Shown here piece by piece: positions 43,218 to 52,761 of a stretch of 64,000 nt of DNA. Source of the DNA: CAMLFJ01 sp035524955 (GTDB lineage Bacteria; Methylomirabilota; Methylomirabilia; Rokubacteriales; CSP1-6). Location of the stretch: the NCBI GenBank assembly GCA_035524955.1, contig DATLFG010000028.1, forward strand, positions 62,001-126,000. The letters run 5' to 3'. Each line of letters opens with the position of its first letter. Position 1 is the stretch's first letter. Made by a program: the position numbers and the translations under genes. The notes beneath the pieces were generated by a model. It worked only from the letters and a program-made list of their open reading frames with translations. It searched no databases and was not told where the DNA came from.

Positions 43218-43232
43218 GCAATCGATATGCCC
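43218..43232 (-). promoter_or_regulatory. sigma-54 promoter for the NtrC-type gene
   Basis: GGGCAT-ATCGA-TTGCA on the minus strand; GG and GC at the right spacing, -24 box less perfect. Predicted start ~43206, 58 nt before the ATG. Confidence 0.45.
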
Positions 43233-43283
43233 TCGCCAATCCCACGGGGCAACCCCCCTGGTCGAGTGACATAATATCCCGTA

Positions 43284-43293
43284 ATACATGTAT
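43284..43293. promoter_or_regulatory. ATACATGTAT palindrome in an AT-rich island
   Basis: A perfect 10-bp palindrome inside 43265-43320, the most AT-rich stretch I noticed in the window, 50-60 bp upstream of the -24 box above. It could be the activator's enhancer or a nucleoid-protein site. Confidence 0.3.
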
Positions 43294-43373
43294 GTTACGA
43301 GACATATATAAACTTTTACTCGAACTTCTCTCGGCAACGGCGGGAGCGGGATCGGGAAGATCCTACCGTGTAA

Positions 43374-43823
43374 CTATGGCCGGCCCCAGTCGATGTCGAG
43401 AAGAGCCAACCCGGTGGCCGGGTCGATCCTCCGCTGGAGAGTGGTGGGCGACTCGAGAATCATCACCTCGAGGGTCGGCTCCACCGCGCCTCCCAAGAGA
43501 TGGCCCCCGAGGGCACTCCCATCGTACCGGGCGACCACCACGTGGGCATGCACCTGCGGCTCGCCCGCGGCGAGCGCCACGTTGCCCACCAGCGAAACCA
43601 CCTCGACCTGCTCCCTGATGACCCGCCGGGCATAGTCGCGCCGGGCCCGGTCGAAGAAGCCCAGGATCACCCCGGAGAAGGCCCCGATCCCGGTCAACGA
43701 GGCGCCGGACAGATCGAACCGCTTGGCGGCCGCCGTGAGGGCCTCCACGGGGTCGTCGCCACGATCACACACCATGACGAATCGGCGGCGACCCTCGACG
43801 TCATCCAACTGCTGGATCTTCAT
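43374..43823 (-). CDS. PPC/DUF296 domain protein
   Basis: 149 residues of the plant-and-prokaryote-conserved (PCC/DUF296) domain: ALTAAAKRFDLSGASLTGIGAFSGVILGFFD, the conserved HAHVV and GGHLLGGAVEPTLEVMI. In plants this domain accompanies AT-hooks; in bacteria it is a trimeric stand-alone protein, proposed to bind DNA or metal, without an agreed function. A good GGAGGAG site precedes the ATG. Its sigma-54-type promoter is an exact match. Confidence 0.85.
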   Translation of the reverse strand: MKIQQLDDVEGRRRFVMVCDRGDDPVEALTAAAKRFDLSGASLTGIGAFSGVILGFFDRARRDYARRVIREQVEVVSLVGNVALAAGEPQVHAHVVVARYDGSALGGHLLGGAVEPTLEVMILESPTTLQRRIDPATGLALLDIDWGRP

Positions 43824-43884
43824 GTCCGGCTCCTCCCGGCAAGAGTCCTCAGGCCCGCTCCGCCATCACTGCAGGGACGCGGCG

Positions 43885-43899
43885 GCAAGCCCCGTGCCA
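43885..43899 (-). promoter_or_regulatory. sigma-54 promoter for the PPC gene, exact match
   Basis: TGGCAC-GGGGC-TTGCC on the minus strand. Predicted start ~43873, leader 50 nt. Confidence 0.7.
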
Positions 43900-43997
43900 C
43901 GCGCCGCGCGTGAGCCAGCACGCCGCCAAACGGTCGAAAAGCCGCGAGCCCGCGCGGCCGGCTCACGCGTCGGAAGCCCGCCCAGGTGCGCACAACC

Positions 43998-44026
43998 GGT
44001 AACCGTTACCGACGACCCCCGGTAAC
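43998..44026. promoter_or_regulatory. GGTAAC repeat cluster, operator- or enhancer-like
   Basis: GGTAAC-C-GTTACC is a perfect dyad (43998-44010), followed ten bases later by a third half-site GGTAAC. It lies ~100 bp upstream of the PPC sigma-54 promoter and ~105 bp upstream of the divergent channel gene. The rest of 43824-44130 shows no gene. Confidence 0.4.
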
Positions 44027-44130
44027 GCCGACCCGACTCGTCGTCGGGCCCACCAGCCTTTCTGGGGCCTTGCTCGCGTGATACCGTGAAGCATTCCCGC
44101 ACCGCAACGGGATGGAAGGAGGCGCGGATC

Positions 44131-44835
44131 ATGACGGACATGTGGGGTGATCTCGTGTGGGCCGCTCTCGCGGATCTGAAGACGAGGCTGGTCCTGGTGT
44201 TGCCGGGCGTCCTGGCGATGCTGACGTTGGCCGTCGTCGGCCTCGCCGCGGCCTGGCTCGCCGCGCGCGTGACGCGGCGGGTGGCCCAGGCGGTGGCCTT
44301 CGACCGTCGCGCCGAGAGCTGGGGCATCGTCTCGCAGCTCGGCCGCGCGGGCGTGCGCCGGCCGCCTTCACAGGTGCTGGCCCTGGTCGTCTTCTGGAGC
44401 ATCCTCGTCCTCTTCCTGTCCATGGCCATCGATGCGCTGGCGATTCCGGGCACCGGGCGGCTCACGGAGTTCGTGTTCGCGTGGGTCCCCCGGGTCATGG
44501 GCGCGGCCCTGATCCTGCTCGTCGGCTGGCTCGTGGCCAATTTCCTGGGCGAGGGCGTCCTGATCGCGGCGGTGAATGCGCGCCTCCCGGAGGCGCGCCT
44601 GCTTGCCCGCACGATCCGCTGGGGCGTGCTGCTCTTCGCGAGCGCCACCGCGATCACCCACCTCGGCATCGGCAAGGAAATGGTCCTGGTGGCCTTCGGC
44701 ATCACCTTCGGCGGCCTGATCTTCGCCCTGGCGCTGGCCTTCGGTCTCGGGGGCCGCGCGCTGGCCCGCCAGATCCTCGAGCGACATCTGCGCAACCGCG
44801 AGCCGCATCCGCGGGAGACCCTGACCCACCTCTAG
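44131..44835 (+). CDS. mechanosensitive-channel-like membrane protein (TM-helix repeat)
   Basis: 234 residues from the ATG at 44131, which follows GGAAGGAGG. Four membrane helices; the segments VMGAALILLVGWLVANFLGEGV and VAFGITFGGLIFALALAFGLGGRALARQIL resemble the conserved TM-helix repeats (PF05552-like) found in MscS-related proteins. There is no MscS beta-domain. A role in osmotic regulation is plausible because the trehalose genes start 4 bp later in the same direction. Confidence 0.75.
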   Translation: MTDMWGDLVWAALADLKTRLVLVLPGVLAMLTLAVVGLAAAWLAARVTRRVAQAVAFDRRAESWGIVSQLGRAGVRRPPSQVLALVVFWSILVLFLSMAIDALAIPGTGRLTEFVFAWVPRVMGAALILLVGWLVANFLGEGVLIAAVNARLPEARLLARTIRWGVLLFASATAITHLGIGKEMVLVAFGITFGGLIFALALAFGLGGRALARQILERHLRNREPHPRETLTHL

Positions 44836-44839
44836 CCGC

Positions 44840-47800
44840 ATGATCGACGTCGGCACGCTGTTCCAGCAGGCGGTGGCCGCGCTGCGCCGCGAGCGCCACG
44901 CGACCTATCGTCTGCAGCTGGGGAACGCGCTCGGCTTCGACGCGTTGGCCGCGCTCGGCCCCTACCTCGACGCGCTCGGGGTGAGCGACGCCTACCTCTC
45001 CCCCTGCTTCCGCTGCGGGCCCGGCAGCTCGCACGGCTACGACGTCACCGACCACAACGCGTTCAATCCGGAAATCGGCGGCGCGGCCGCCTTCGATCGC
45101 CTGGCCGCCGATCTCGTCGGGCGCGGCCTCGGCCTGATCCTCGACGTGGTGCCCAACCACATGGGCATCGCGGGCGACGCCAACCCCTGGTGGCTGGACG
45201 TGCTGGAGAACGGCCAGGCTTCCGCGCGGGCCGCCTTCTTCGACATCGACTGGACGCCGATCAAGCCCGAGCTGCGCGATCGCGTGCTCCTGCCCGTGCT
45301 GCCCGACCAGTACGGCCGCGTGCTGGAGTCGCAGCAGCTCCAGCTCGAGCTCGCGGACGGTGCCTTCCACCTGCGCTACGCGGGGGCGCGCCTGCCCATC
45401 GCCCCCGATACCTACGCGCAGATCCTGACCGACCGCCTCGACGGCCTCGCCGGGCGTCTGGGGACGGAGGACGCGGGGCTCCAGGAGCTGCGCAGCATCC
45501 TGACCGCGCTCGAGCACCTGCCGGGGCGCACCGAGACCGATCCCGCCCGGCTCGAGGAGCGGCTGCGCGAGAAGGAGATCGTCAAGCGCCGCCTCGCGGC
45601 TCTCGTGAAGGAGTCGGTGGAGATCCGCGAGCATCTCGACGAGAGGGTGCGCGCCTTCAACGGCACCCCCGGGGAGCCGGCGAGCTTCGACGCGCTGGAC
45701 CGCCTGCTCTCGGCCCAGACCTACCGGCTGGCCGACTGGCGCGTGGCGGGCGACGAGGTGAACTACCGCCGCTTCTTCGACGTCAGCCACCTGGCCGCCA
45801 TCCGCATGGAGGAGCGCCTCGTGTTCGACACCGCGCACGAGCTGGTCTTCCGGCTCGTGGCCGAGGGCAAGGTCACCGGGCTGCGCGTGGACCATCCGGA
45901 CGGCCTCTACGCGCCCGGCGAGTACTTCCGCCGGCTCCAGGAAGGCGCGCTGGTGGCGACCGCGCGGCGGCTCCTGCCCGAGCTGGGGGCCGCGGAGGCG
46001 CAGGCGCTCGGCGCCCTCTACCGCGCGCGCGCCGCCGAGCGGCCCGCCGCGGCGGAGGCGCGGCCGCTGTGGATCGCGGCCGAGAAGATCCTGAGCCCGG
46101 GCGAGCCCCTGCCCGACTGGTGGGCGGTGGCGGGCACGACCGGCTACGACTTCCTGGCTTCGGTCAACGGGCTCTTCGTGGACCGCGGGACCTCCCGACA
46201 GATGACCGCGCTGTATGCGCGGCTGGCCGGGACGGGCGGGCTCCTCGCCGATCACACCTACACCGCCAAGCGCTTGATCATGCAGGTCTCGATGGCGAGC
46301 GAGATCAACCAGCTCGGCCATCACCTCGATTCGATGTCGGAGCGCAATCGCCTCTCGCGCGACTTCACCCTCGGAAGTCTGGTGCGCGCGATCCGCGAGG
46401 TGGTGGCCGCCTTCTCCGTCTACCGTACCTACGTGGGCGACGACGGGCGCGATCCGAGCGTCCGCGACCGCGCCTACATCGAGGAGGCGGTGGCGGAGGC
46501 CAAGCGCCGCAACCCGACCGTGAACGTGTCCATCTTTGACTTCGTCCGCGACGTGCTGCTGGTGAGGAGCCCGGGCCGCCCGGATCCCGACGAGCAGGCC
46601 GCGCGCCGGCACTTCGCGATGCGCTTCCAGCAGACGACCGGGCCGGTGACCGCCAAGGGCGTCGAGGACACCGCCTTCTACGTCTACAACCGCCTCGTCT
46701 CGCTCAACGAGGTCGGCGGCGATCCCGCGCGCTACGGCGAGTCGCCGACCATCTTCCACGACAAGAACGCGGCGCGCCTGGCCCGGTGGCCGGAGTCCCT
46801 GGTCGCCTCCGCGACCCACGACACCAAGCGCGGCGAAGACGTGCGCGCGCGCATCAACGTGCTCTCCGAGGTGCCCGCCGCGTGGGCCGCCGAGGTCCGG
46901 CGCTGGCGGGCCCTCGCCCGACGCTTCAAGGTGGACGTGGACGGCCGCGCCGCGCCCGACGCCAACGACGAGTACCTCTTCTACCAGACCCTCGTGGGCG
47001 CGTGGCCCGCCCGGGACGAAGACGAACCGCTCGAGACGCTGACCGAGCGGCTGGCCGCCTACATGGAGAAGGCCACCAAGGAAGCCAAGCGCCACACGAG
47101 CTGGGTGAACCCGAACCCCGGCTACGACGCGGCGACGCGCGCGTTCGCGACCGGGCTGCTCGCGCCCGGCGGCGCCTTCCTCTCCGCCTTCCGGCCCTTC
47201 CAGCGCCTGGTCGCGGCCCACGGGGCGGCCAACTCCCTCGGGCAGACCCTGCTCAAGATCGCGGCTCCCGGGATCCCCGACTTCTACCAGGGCACCGAGG
47301 TCTGGGAGCTGTCCCTGGTGGATCCCGACAACCGCCGGGCGGTGGACTTCGCGCGCCGGGGCGCGATGCTCGACGCCCTGCGCGCCCGCATCCCGGCCGA
47401 CGACACCGTCGCGGACCTGAGCGGCCTCTGCGCGGAGCTCCTCGAGCACTGGCGCGACGGCCGGGTGAAGCTCTACCTCACCCACCGCGCCCTCACGCTG
47501 CGGCGGGGGCGGGCCCGCCTCTTCGGCGCCGGGGACTACCGCGGGCTCGCCCCGGGCGGCCGCCACGCCGAGCACGTGGTGGCCCTGGCGCGGCAGGACG
47601 GACCCGCCGCGGTGATCGCGGTGGTGCCCCGCTTGACCGCCCGCCTCGGCGGCCTCACCGGCCGGTTCGCGCTGGGGGAGGCCGCGTGGGCCCAGACCTG
47701 GGTGGCGCTCGGGGACGACCGGCTCGCCGGCGTCTACCGCGACCGCTTCACCGGCCTCACGGTCTCCAGCGAGCGCGTCGACGGGGTCGCGGCGCTGCCC

Positions 47801-47863
47801 GCGCCCGCCCTGTTCGGCCATTTTCCGGTGGCGCTCCTCGAGCGCGAGCGGGCCCTGCCATGA
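44840..47863 (+). CDS. treY: maltooligosyl trehalose synthase
   Basis: 1007 residues, GH13. It converts the reducing end of a maltodextrin into a terminal trehalose unit. Motifs: ATYRLQLG at the start, YDVTDHNAFNPEIGG, ILDVVPNHMGIAG, GLRVDHPDGLYAPGEYF (nucleophile region), WIAAEKILSPGEPLP (acid/base) and SATHDTKRGEDVRAR; VEDTAFYVYNRLVSLNEVGG is highly specific for TreY. Size fits the long form. The stop overlaps the treZ start (ATGA). Confidence 0.96.
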   Translation: MIDVGTLFQQAVAALRRERHATYRLQLGNALGFDALAALGPYLDALGVSDAYLSPCFRCGPGSSHGYDVTDHNAFNPEIGGAAAFDRLAADLVGRGLGLILDVVPNHMGIAGDANPWWLDVLENGQASARAAFFDIDWTPIKPELRDRVLLPVLPDQYGRVLESQQLQLELADGAFHLRYAGARLPIAPDTYAQILTDRLDGLAGRLGTEDAGLQELRSILTALEHLPGRTETDPARLEERLREKEIVKRRLAALVKESVEIREHLDERVRAFNGTPGEPASFDALDRLLSAQTYRLADWRVAGDEVNYRRFFDVSHLAAIRMEERLVFDTAHELVFRLVAEGKVTGLRVDHPDGLYAPGEYFRRLQEGALVATARRLLPELGAAEAQALGALYRARAAERPAAAEARPLWIAAEKILSPGEPLPDWWAVAGTTGYDFLASVNGLFVDRGTSRQMTALYARLAGTGGLLADHTYTAKRLIMQVSMASEINQLGHHLDSMSERNRLSRDFTLGSLVRAIREVVAAFSVYRTYVGDDGRDPSVRDRAYIEEAVAEAKRRNPTVNVSIFDFVRDVLLVRSPGRPDPDEQAARRHFAMRFQQTTGPVTAKGVEDTAFYVYNRLVSLNEVGGDPARYGESPTIFHDKNAARLARWPESLVASATHDTKRGEDVRARINVLSEVPAAWAAEVRRWRALARRFKVDVDGRAAPDANDEYLFYQTLVGAWPARDEDEPLETLTERLAAYMEKATKEAKRHTSWVNPNPGYDAATRAFATGLLAPGGAFLSAFRPFQRLVAAHGAANSLGQTLLKIAAPGIPDFYQGTEVWELSLVDPDNRRAVDFARRGAMLDALRARIPADDTVADLSGLCAELLEHWRDGRVKLYLTHRALTLRRGRARLFGAGDYRGLAPGGRHAEHVVALARQDGPAAVIAVVPRLTARLGGLTGRFALGEAAWAQTWVALGDDRLAGVYRDRFTGLTVSSERVDGVAALPAPALFGHFPVALLERERALP

Positions 47864-49701
47864 GCGCGAGCCCGGCGGCCCGGAGCGCGCATCGGATGCC
47901 GTTCGGCACCGAGGTCCGCGAGGACGGCACCACGCGCTTCCGGCTCTGGGCCCCCGGCGCCCGCCAGGTCGAGCTCTGGCTCGAGGAGCCGGGGCGCGCG
48001 GTGAGCATGCCGCGCGACGCGGGCGGGTGGGCCGAGTACGTGACGCGCGAAGCGCCCCCGGGCACGCGCTACCGGTACCGCATCGACGGGACGCTGCTCG
48101 TGCCCGATCCGGCCGCGCGCTTCCAGCCGGGCGACGTCCACGGAGCGAGCGAGGTGGTGGATCCGCTCGCCCACGGCTGGAGTGACGCCGCCTGGACCGG
48201 ACTGCCCCCGGAGCGCCTCGTGTTCTACGAGCTGCACGTGGGCGCCTTCAGCGCGGTCGGCACCTACGCCGGCGTGGCCGACCGGCTCGATCACCTCGTC
48301 TCGCTCGGCGCCACCGCGGTCCAGCTGATGCCGCTGGCCGACTTCCCGGGACGCTGGGGCTGGGGTTACGACGGCGCGCTCCTCTACGCTCCCGAGGCCG
48401 GCTACGGCCGGCCCGAGGACCTCAAGGCCCTGGTGGGCTCCGCGCACGCGCGGGGTCTGGCCGTCTTCCTCGACGTCGTCTACAACCACTTCGGCCCCGA
48501 GGGCAACTACCTGCACCGCTACGCGCCCGACTTCTTCAACCCGCGCCACCAGACTCCGTGGGGCGACGCCGTCAACTACGACGGGCCCGGTTCGGAGGTT
48601 GTGCGCGCGTTCATCATCCACAACGCGCTCTACTGGATCGAGGAGTATCACCTGGACGGCCTGCGCCTCGACGCGGTCAACGCCATCGCGGACGGTTCGC
48701 CCCGGCACCTGCTGGTCGAGCTGGCCCGGGCGGTGGCCGACGGGCCCGGCCGCGAGCGGCGCGTGCACCTGGTGCTGGAGAACGGCGCCAACGAGGCGCG
48801 CTACCTGCGACCGCTGGACGGCCGGCGCCCGCTCTACCAGGCCCAGTGGAACGACGACGTGCACCACGCGCTGCACGTGCTCCTCACCGGCGAGACCGGC
48901 GGCTACTACGGCGACTACCAGCCACCGCTGCCGCACCTGGGGCGCTGCCTCACCGAGGGCTTCGCGTTCCAGGGCGAGCGGTCCGCGTACCGCGACGCCG
49001 CGCGCGGGGAGCCGTCCGCGGATCTGCCGCCCACCGCCTTCGTGGGCTTCCTCCAGAACCACGATCAGATCGGCAATCGCGCGCTCGGCGAGCGCATCAC
49101 CGCGCTCGCCCCCCCGGAGGCGGTGCGAGCGGCCACCGTCGTGCTCCTGCTCGCGCCGGCCCTGCCGCTCGTCTTCATGGGCGAGGAATGGGCCGCCCCC
49201 GAGCCATTCCCCTTCTTCAGCGATCTCGGCCCGGACCTGGGGCCCCTCGTCTCCGAGGGCCGGCGCCGCGAGTTCGCCCGCTTCCCGGAGTTCGCCGATC
49301 CCGCGACGCGCGCGCGCATCCCCGATCCCCAGGCCGAGTCGACGTTCCGGCGGTCGGTGCTGGACTGGAGCCGCGCGGACGCCACCGGCCACAAGGACTG
49401 GCTCGGCCTCCACCGGGCCCTGCTCGCCCTGCGGGCCCGGGCGGTCGCGCCGCTGCTCGCGGACGAGCCGGCGCCGGTCGGCTCGTGGAAGGCGCTCGGG
49501 GACACCGCGCTCGAGGTCGCGTGGACGTTCCCATCGGGCACGCTGCGGCTCGTCGCCAACCTCGGCGCGAGCCCGGTGCCCCACGAGGGGCCCGGCGCGG
49601 ACTGGGGCCGCCGGCTCCACGCGCTCGCGCTCCCGTCGGGCCCGTGGTCCACGCTGCCGCCGTGGAGCGTGGCGTTCTATCTGGCCGGAGCGCGCCGGTG
49701 A
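47860..49701 (+). CDS. treZ: malto-oligosyltrehalose trehalohydrolase
   Basis: 613 residues, GH13 with an N-terminal CBM48-like domain. It releases trehalose from the TreY product. Motifs: FRLWAPGARQVELWL, FYELHVGAFSAVGTY, GWGYDGALLYAPEAGYG, FLDVVYNHFGPEGNYL, DGLRLDAVNAI (nucleophile Asp), HLVLENGANEARYL (acid Glu) and FLQNHDQIGNRALGER. Translationally coupled to treY. Its 3' end overlaps the convergent GT4 gene by 25 bp. Confidence 0.96.
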   Translation: MSASPAARSAHRMPFGTEVREDGTTRFRLWAPGARQVELWLEEPGRAVSMPRDAGGWAEYVTREAPPGTRYRYRIDGTLLVPDPAARFQPGDVHGASEVVDPLAHGWSDAAWTGLPPERLVFYELHVGAFSAVGTYAGVADRLDHLVSLGATAVQLMPLADFPGRWGWGYDGALLYAPEAGYGRPEDLKALVGSAHARGLAVFLDVVYNHFGPEGNYLHRYAPDFFNPRHQTPWGDAVNYDGPGSEVVRAFIIHNALYWIEEYHLDGLRLDAVNAIADGSPRHLLVELARAVADGPGRERRVHLVLENGANEARYLRPLDGRRPLYQAQWNDDVHHALHVLLTGETGGYYGDYQPPLPHLGRCLTEGFAFQGERSAYRDAARGEPSADLPPTAFVGFLQNHDQIGNRALGERITALAPPEAVRAATVVLLLAPALPLVFMGEEWAAPEPFPFFSDLGPDLGPLVSEGRRREFARFPEFADPATRARIPDPQAESTFRRSVLDWSRADATGHKDWLGLHRALLALRARAVAPLLADEPAPVGSWKALGDTALEVAWTFPSGTLRLVANLGASPVPHEGPGADWGRRLHALALPSGPWSTLPPWSVAFYLAGARR

Positions 49702-50873
49702 TCCTCGATCGCGTCCCGGTACACGGCGAGCGTCCGATCCGCGATGCGGTCCCAGGAGAACTGCGCCTCCACCCGGCGGCGCCCGGCCTCGCCCATGCGC
49801 CGGGCGCGCGCGGGATCGGCCAGCACCTCCTGCAGGGCCTGGCCGAGGGAAGCGGAATCGCCGGCCGCCACCAGCCGCCCGGTCTCGCCGTCCACCACCA
49901 CCTCGGGGATGCCTCCGACCCGGCTCGCCACCACCGGGGTAGCGCAGGCCATGGCCTCGAGGTTGATCAGACCGAAGGGCTCGTAGATGGACGGGCACGC
50001 GAAGACCGCGGCGTGGCTGTAGAGCTGGGCGACCTCGGGCGCGGGCAGCATCGCGTTGATCCAGTGGATCTCCGGGCGGCCCGCCACCGCGGCCTCGAGC
50101 CGGGCCAGCAGCTCGGGCGTGTCCGGGCTGCTCGCGCAGAGCACGAGCTGGACGCCCGCGGGCAGCGCCCGCGCCGCCTCGAGGAGGTGGAAGATCCCCT
50201 TCTGCTCGCTGATCCGGCCGACGAACAGCACGTAGGGCGCGCGCACCCCGTGGCGCGCGAGGGCTTCGCGCCGCTCGGTGCGCGCGAAGGCCTCCGCGTC
50301 CACCCCGTTGTGAATCACCACCACCCGGTCGGGATCGACCCGGAAGTGCGTCAGGATGTCCGCGCGCATCTGCGCCGACACCGCGATGACGCGGGCGGCG
50401 CGCTCGACGGCCAGCCGCTCGGCCCAGCTCGACACAGCGTAGCCGGTGCCGAGCTGATCGGCCTTCCACGGCCGGAGCGGCTCCAGGCTGTGGAGCGTGA
50501 CCACGAGCGGGACGTCGTGGATGGACTGCACCAGCATTCCGCCCAGCCCCACGTACCAGGTATGGGTGTGCACCACGTCGGCGGCCACCGGGTCCCGCGC
50601 CATCGCGAGCCCGACCGAGAGCGCCTCGAGCGCGGGCGCGTAGGCCGCCTCCGTCCCGCCCGCCAGGCGAGGCCAGGGCGCGTACCCGCGCACGGTCAAG
50701 CCGGGCTTCGCTTGCTCGACCGCGACGGGCAGATCATGCAAATCCTGGTCGCCGAAGCAGCGCACCTCGACCGCGGCGCGGCGGGCGAGCGCGCGGCTCA
50801 GGTGATCGACCACCACGCCGGCGCCACCGTAGACGTGCGGAGGGTACTCGCGGCTCAGCAGCAGGATTCTCAC
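49677..50873 (-). CDS. GT4 glycosyltransferase, GlgM/Corynebacterium-type glycogen synthase
   Basis: 398 residues, GT-B fold. The N-terminal LLLSREYPPHVYGGAGVVVDHLSRALA and DVVHTHTWYVGLGG, then FVGRISEQKGIFHLLEAA and YEPFGLINLEAMACATPVVAS, match the actinobacterial GlgA/GlgM subfamily. GlgM makes maltose 1-phosphate from ADP-glucose and glucose 1-phosphate, the substrate of GlgE, whose gene lies nearby. It is the only gene in the cluster on the opposite strand, convergent with treZ. Whether it acts as GlgM or as a plain glycogen synthase cannot be decided from sequence. Confidence 0.88.
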   Translation of the reverse strand: MRILLLSREYPPHVYGGAGVVVDHLSRALARRAAVEVRCFGDQDLHDLPVAVEQAKPGLTVRGYAPWPRLAGGTEAAYAPALEALSVGLAMARDPVAADVVHTHTWYVGLGGMLVQSIHDVPLVVTLHSLEPLRPWKADQLGTGYAVSSWAERLAVERAARVIAVSAQMRADILTHFRVDPDRVVVIHNGVDAEAFARTERREALARHGVRAPYVLFVGRISEQKGIFHLLEAARALPAGVQLVLCASSPDTPELLARLEAAVAGRPEIHWINAMLPAPEVAQLYSHAAVFACPSIYEPFGLINLEAMACATPVVASRVGGIPEVVVDGETGRLVAAGDSASLGQALQEVLADPARARRMGEAGRRRVEAQFSWDRIADRTLAVYRDAIEDHRRAPAR

Positions 50874-50902
50874 GGGCGTCGTCCTCCGGGAGAGCTTACC
50901 GC

Positions 50903-51559
50903 ATGAGCCCGACCGAACCCTTCGTCTTCCTCGGGTGCCTCGAGCTGAACGAGCTGCTGCCCCACGAGGCCCACGACGCCCGCGAGCTGCTCGAGCAGCT
51001 CGCGCACGTGCCGGTGGAATCCGTCTTCTGCCACACGTCGGCCTCGCTGCTGCACCGGCCGGTGCTGGCCGAGGCCTATCCCAACGACTTCGCGCTCTGG
51101 GTCGGGACCGAGGTGCGCGACATCCGTCTCGCCGAGCGGCTGGCCGGGGTGGATGCCTTCCATGCGGGCTCCATGGAGCGGGTGCGTGAGGAGCTGATCG
51201 CCACGATCTCCGATCACCTCCAGCATCTCGGCGGAGCCCCCGCCCGCACCCAGGGCAAGCGCTTCCGCTTCTACCAGACGCACCTGGTCGCGGTGCCCAC
51301 CGGCCACCAGGCCCGCACCCTAGCGGAGCTGCGCGACGCGCTGATCGAGGTGGACGTGAGCGCGCTGTTCTACCACACGATCGACGCGCGCTACCGCGCC
51401 GGCCGGGGCCGCGGCGACTTCGCGGAGTGGGTGGCCGCCCATCTCGGCCTCCCCGAGGTGGCCGATCGCCTCGCCCATATCGACCCGTACGCGGGCAGCC
51501 TCGAGCGGATCCGCGACCGGCATCTCAGCATACTGTCCGACGCCATGGAGGCCGCCTGA
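50903..51559 (+). CDS. DUF5752 family protein
   Basis: 218 residues. Two similar halves: FVFLGCLELNELLPHEAHDARELLEQL and RFYQTHLVAVPTGHQARTLAELRDAL both lead into helical segments with a SVFCHT/SALFYHT motif and an acidic-residue pattern (FALWVGTEVRD, FAEWVAAHLGLPEVAD), so it seems an internal duplication. DUF5752 proteins occur with trehalose genes but have no proven function. Its stop overlaps the treT start (TGATG). Confidence 0.72.
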   Translation: MSPTEPFVFLGCLELNELLPHEAHDARELLEQLAHVPVESVFCHTSASLLHRPVLAEAYPNDFALWVGTEVRDIRLAERLAGVDAFHAGSMERVREELIATISDHLQHLGGAPARTQGKRFRFYQTHLVAVPTGHQARTLAELRDALIEVDVSALFYHTIDARYRAGRGRGDFAEWVAAHLGLPEVADRLAHIDPYAGSLERIRDRHLSILSDAMEAA

Positions 51560-52761
51560 TGCGTCCCGGCTCGCTGCTCAAGCTGGACGACTACCGCCAG
51601 ATCGCCCCGCGCGGCGCGGTGGACATCCTGATGCGGGTCGGAGAGCGGCTGCGCGGGCGCCGCTTCGTGCACGTGAGCGCCTCGCGCTACGGCGGCGGTG
51701 GGGTCGAGGTGCTGAACCGGCTGGTGCCGATCATGAACGACCTGGGCGTGGACACCACCTGGGAAATCACGATCGGCACCGCGGACTTCGACCAGGTCGC
51801 CCGCGCGGTGAGCCGCGCCCTCGCCGGCACCGAGCAGGTCATCACCGAGGCCATGCTGGCCCGCCTGGGGGAGACCGCGGCCGAGAACGCGCGCCGGCTC
51901 CGGCTCGACGCCGATCTGGTGATGGTGCACGACGCGACCCCGCTCGGCCTCGTCGAGCAGCGCGCCAGCGCGGGTCGCTGGGTGTGGCGCTGCCACCCGG
52001 ACATCTCCTCCGCCCAGCCGCAGATCTGGAGCGCGCTCCGCCCCATCGCGCAGCGCTACGACGCGGCCGTCTTCTCCCTCGCTCGCTTCGCGACGCCGCT
52101 CTCGATTCCCCGCTTCATCGTCTACCCCTCGATCGATCCGCTCTCCGAGCGCAACCGCGAGATGACCCGCGCCGAGCAGGCCGCCCAGATGGATCGTCTC
52201 CAGGTGCCGCGGGACAAGCCGATCCTGCTCCAGGTCGGCCCGTTCGAGCGCCAGCACGACCCGCTCGGGGTGATCAACGCCTACCGGCTCGTGAAGAAGC
52301 ACCACGACGTCCGGCTCGTGCTGGCCGGCCCGCCCCCCGCGCCGGGCGGGGACGTCCTGGAGGACGTGCGCGAGGCGGCCGGCCAGGATCCGGACATCGC
52401 GGTGATCGTCCTGCCCCCGGATCCCCAGACCGAGCTGAACGCGCTCGAGCGGGCGGCGGCCATCGCGATCCAGAAGCCCCTCAAGGCCGACTTCACCAGC
52501 GAGGTGGCCACCGCGATGTGGAAGGGCAAGCCGGTGATCGGCACCATCGCGGGCGGCATTCCATTTCAGATGGTCGTGAACGTGACCGGGTATACCGTGG
52601 AAACCGTGGAGGGGGCCGCGTTCCGCATCCGGCAGCTTCTGAGCAACCCGGAGCTCATCGGCCGCATGGGCGCGGCCGGACGCGAGCACGTGCGCCGCAA
52701 CTTCCTCGTGACCCGGCACCTGAGCGACTATCTCGCGCTGCTCGCCCATCTGACCCGGTGA
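51559..52761 (+). CDS. treT: trehalose synthase/glycosyltransferase TreT-like (GT4)
   Basis: 400 residues, GT-B fold. VHVSASRYGGGGVEVLNRLVPIMNDLG at the N-terminus, WVWRCHPDISSAQPQIW and YPSIDPLSERN are typical of the TreT family, which joins NDP-glucose and glucose into trehalose; LLQVGPFERQHDPLGVINAYRLVKK and EVATAMWKGKPVIGTIAGGIPFQM carry the nucleotide-binding region. Start chosen at the ATG overlapping the DUF5752 stop; the frame upstream of it belongs to that gene's shadow. Confidence 0.85.
   Translation: MRPGSLLKLDDYRQIAPRGAVDILMRVGERLRGRRFVHVSASRYGGGGVEVLNRLVPIMNDLGVDTTWEITIGTADFDQVARAVSRALAGTEQVITEAMLARLGETAAENARRLRLDADLVMVHDATPLGLVEQRASAGRWVWRCHPDISSAQPQIWSALRPIAQRYDAAVFSLARFATPLSIPRFIVYPSIDPLSERNREMTRAEQAAQMDRLQVPRDKPILLQVGPFERQHDPLGVINAYRLVKKHHDVRLVLAGPPPAPGGDVLEDVREAAGQDPDIAVIVLPPDPQTELNALERAAAIAIQKPLKADFTSEVATAMWKGKPVIGTIAGGIPFQMVVNVTGYTVETVEGAAFRIRQLLSNPELIGRMGAAGREHVRRNFLVTRHLSDYLALLAHLTR

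Noticed and set aside
44061..44077. Sigma-54 promoter for the channel gene at 44131 (TGGGGC...TCGC)
   Set aside because: GG-N10-GC spacing is right but both boxes deviate strongly; too weak beside the exact matches.
44702..47821. 1039-codon open frame antisense to treY
   Set aside because: It lies exactly opposite a gene with all TreY motifs; its Arg/Gly/Ala/Val/His-rich translation is typical of shadow frames in GC-rich DNA.
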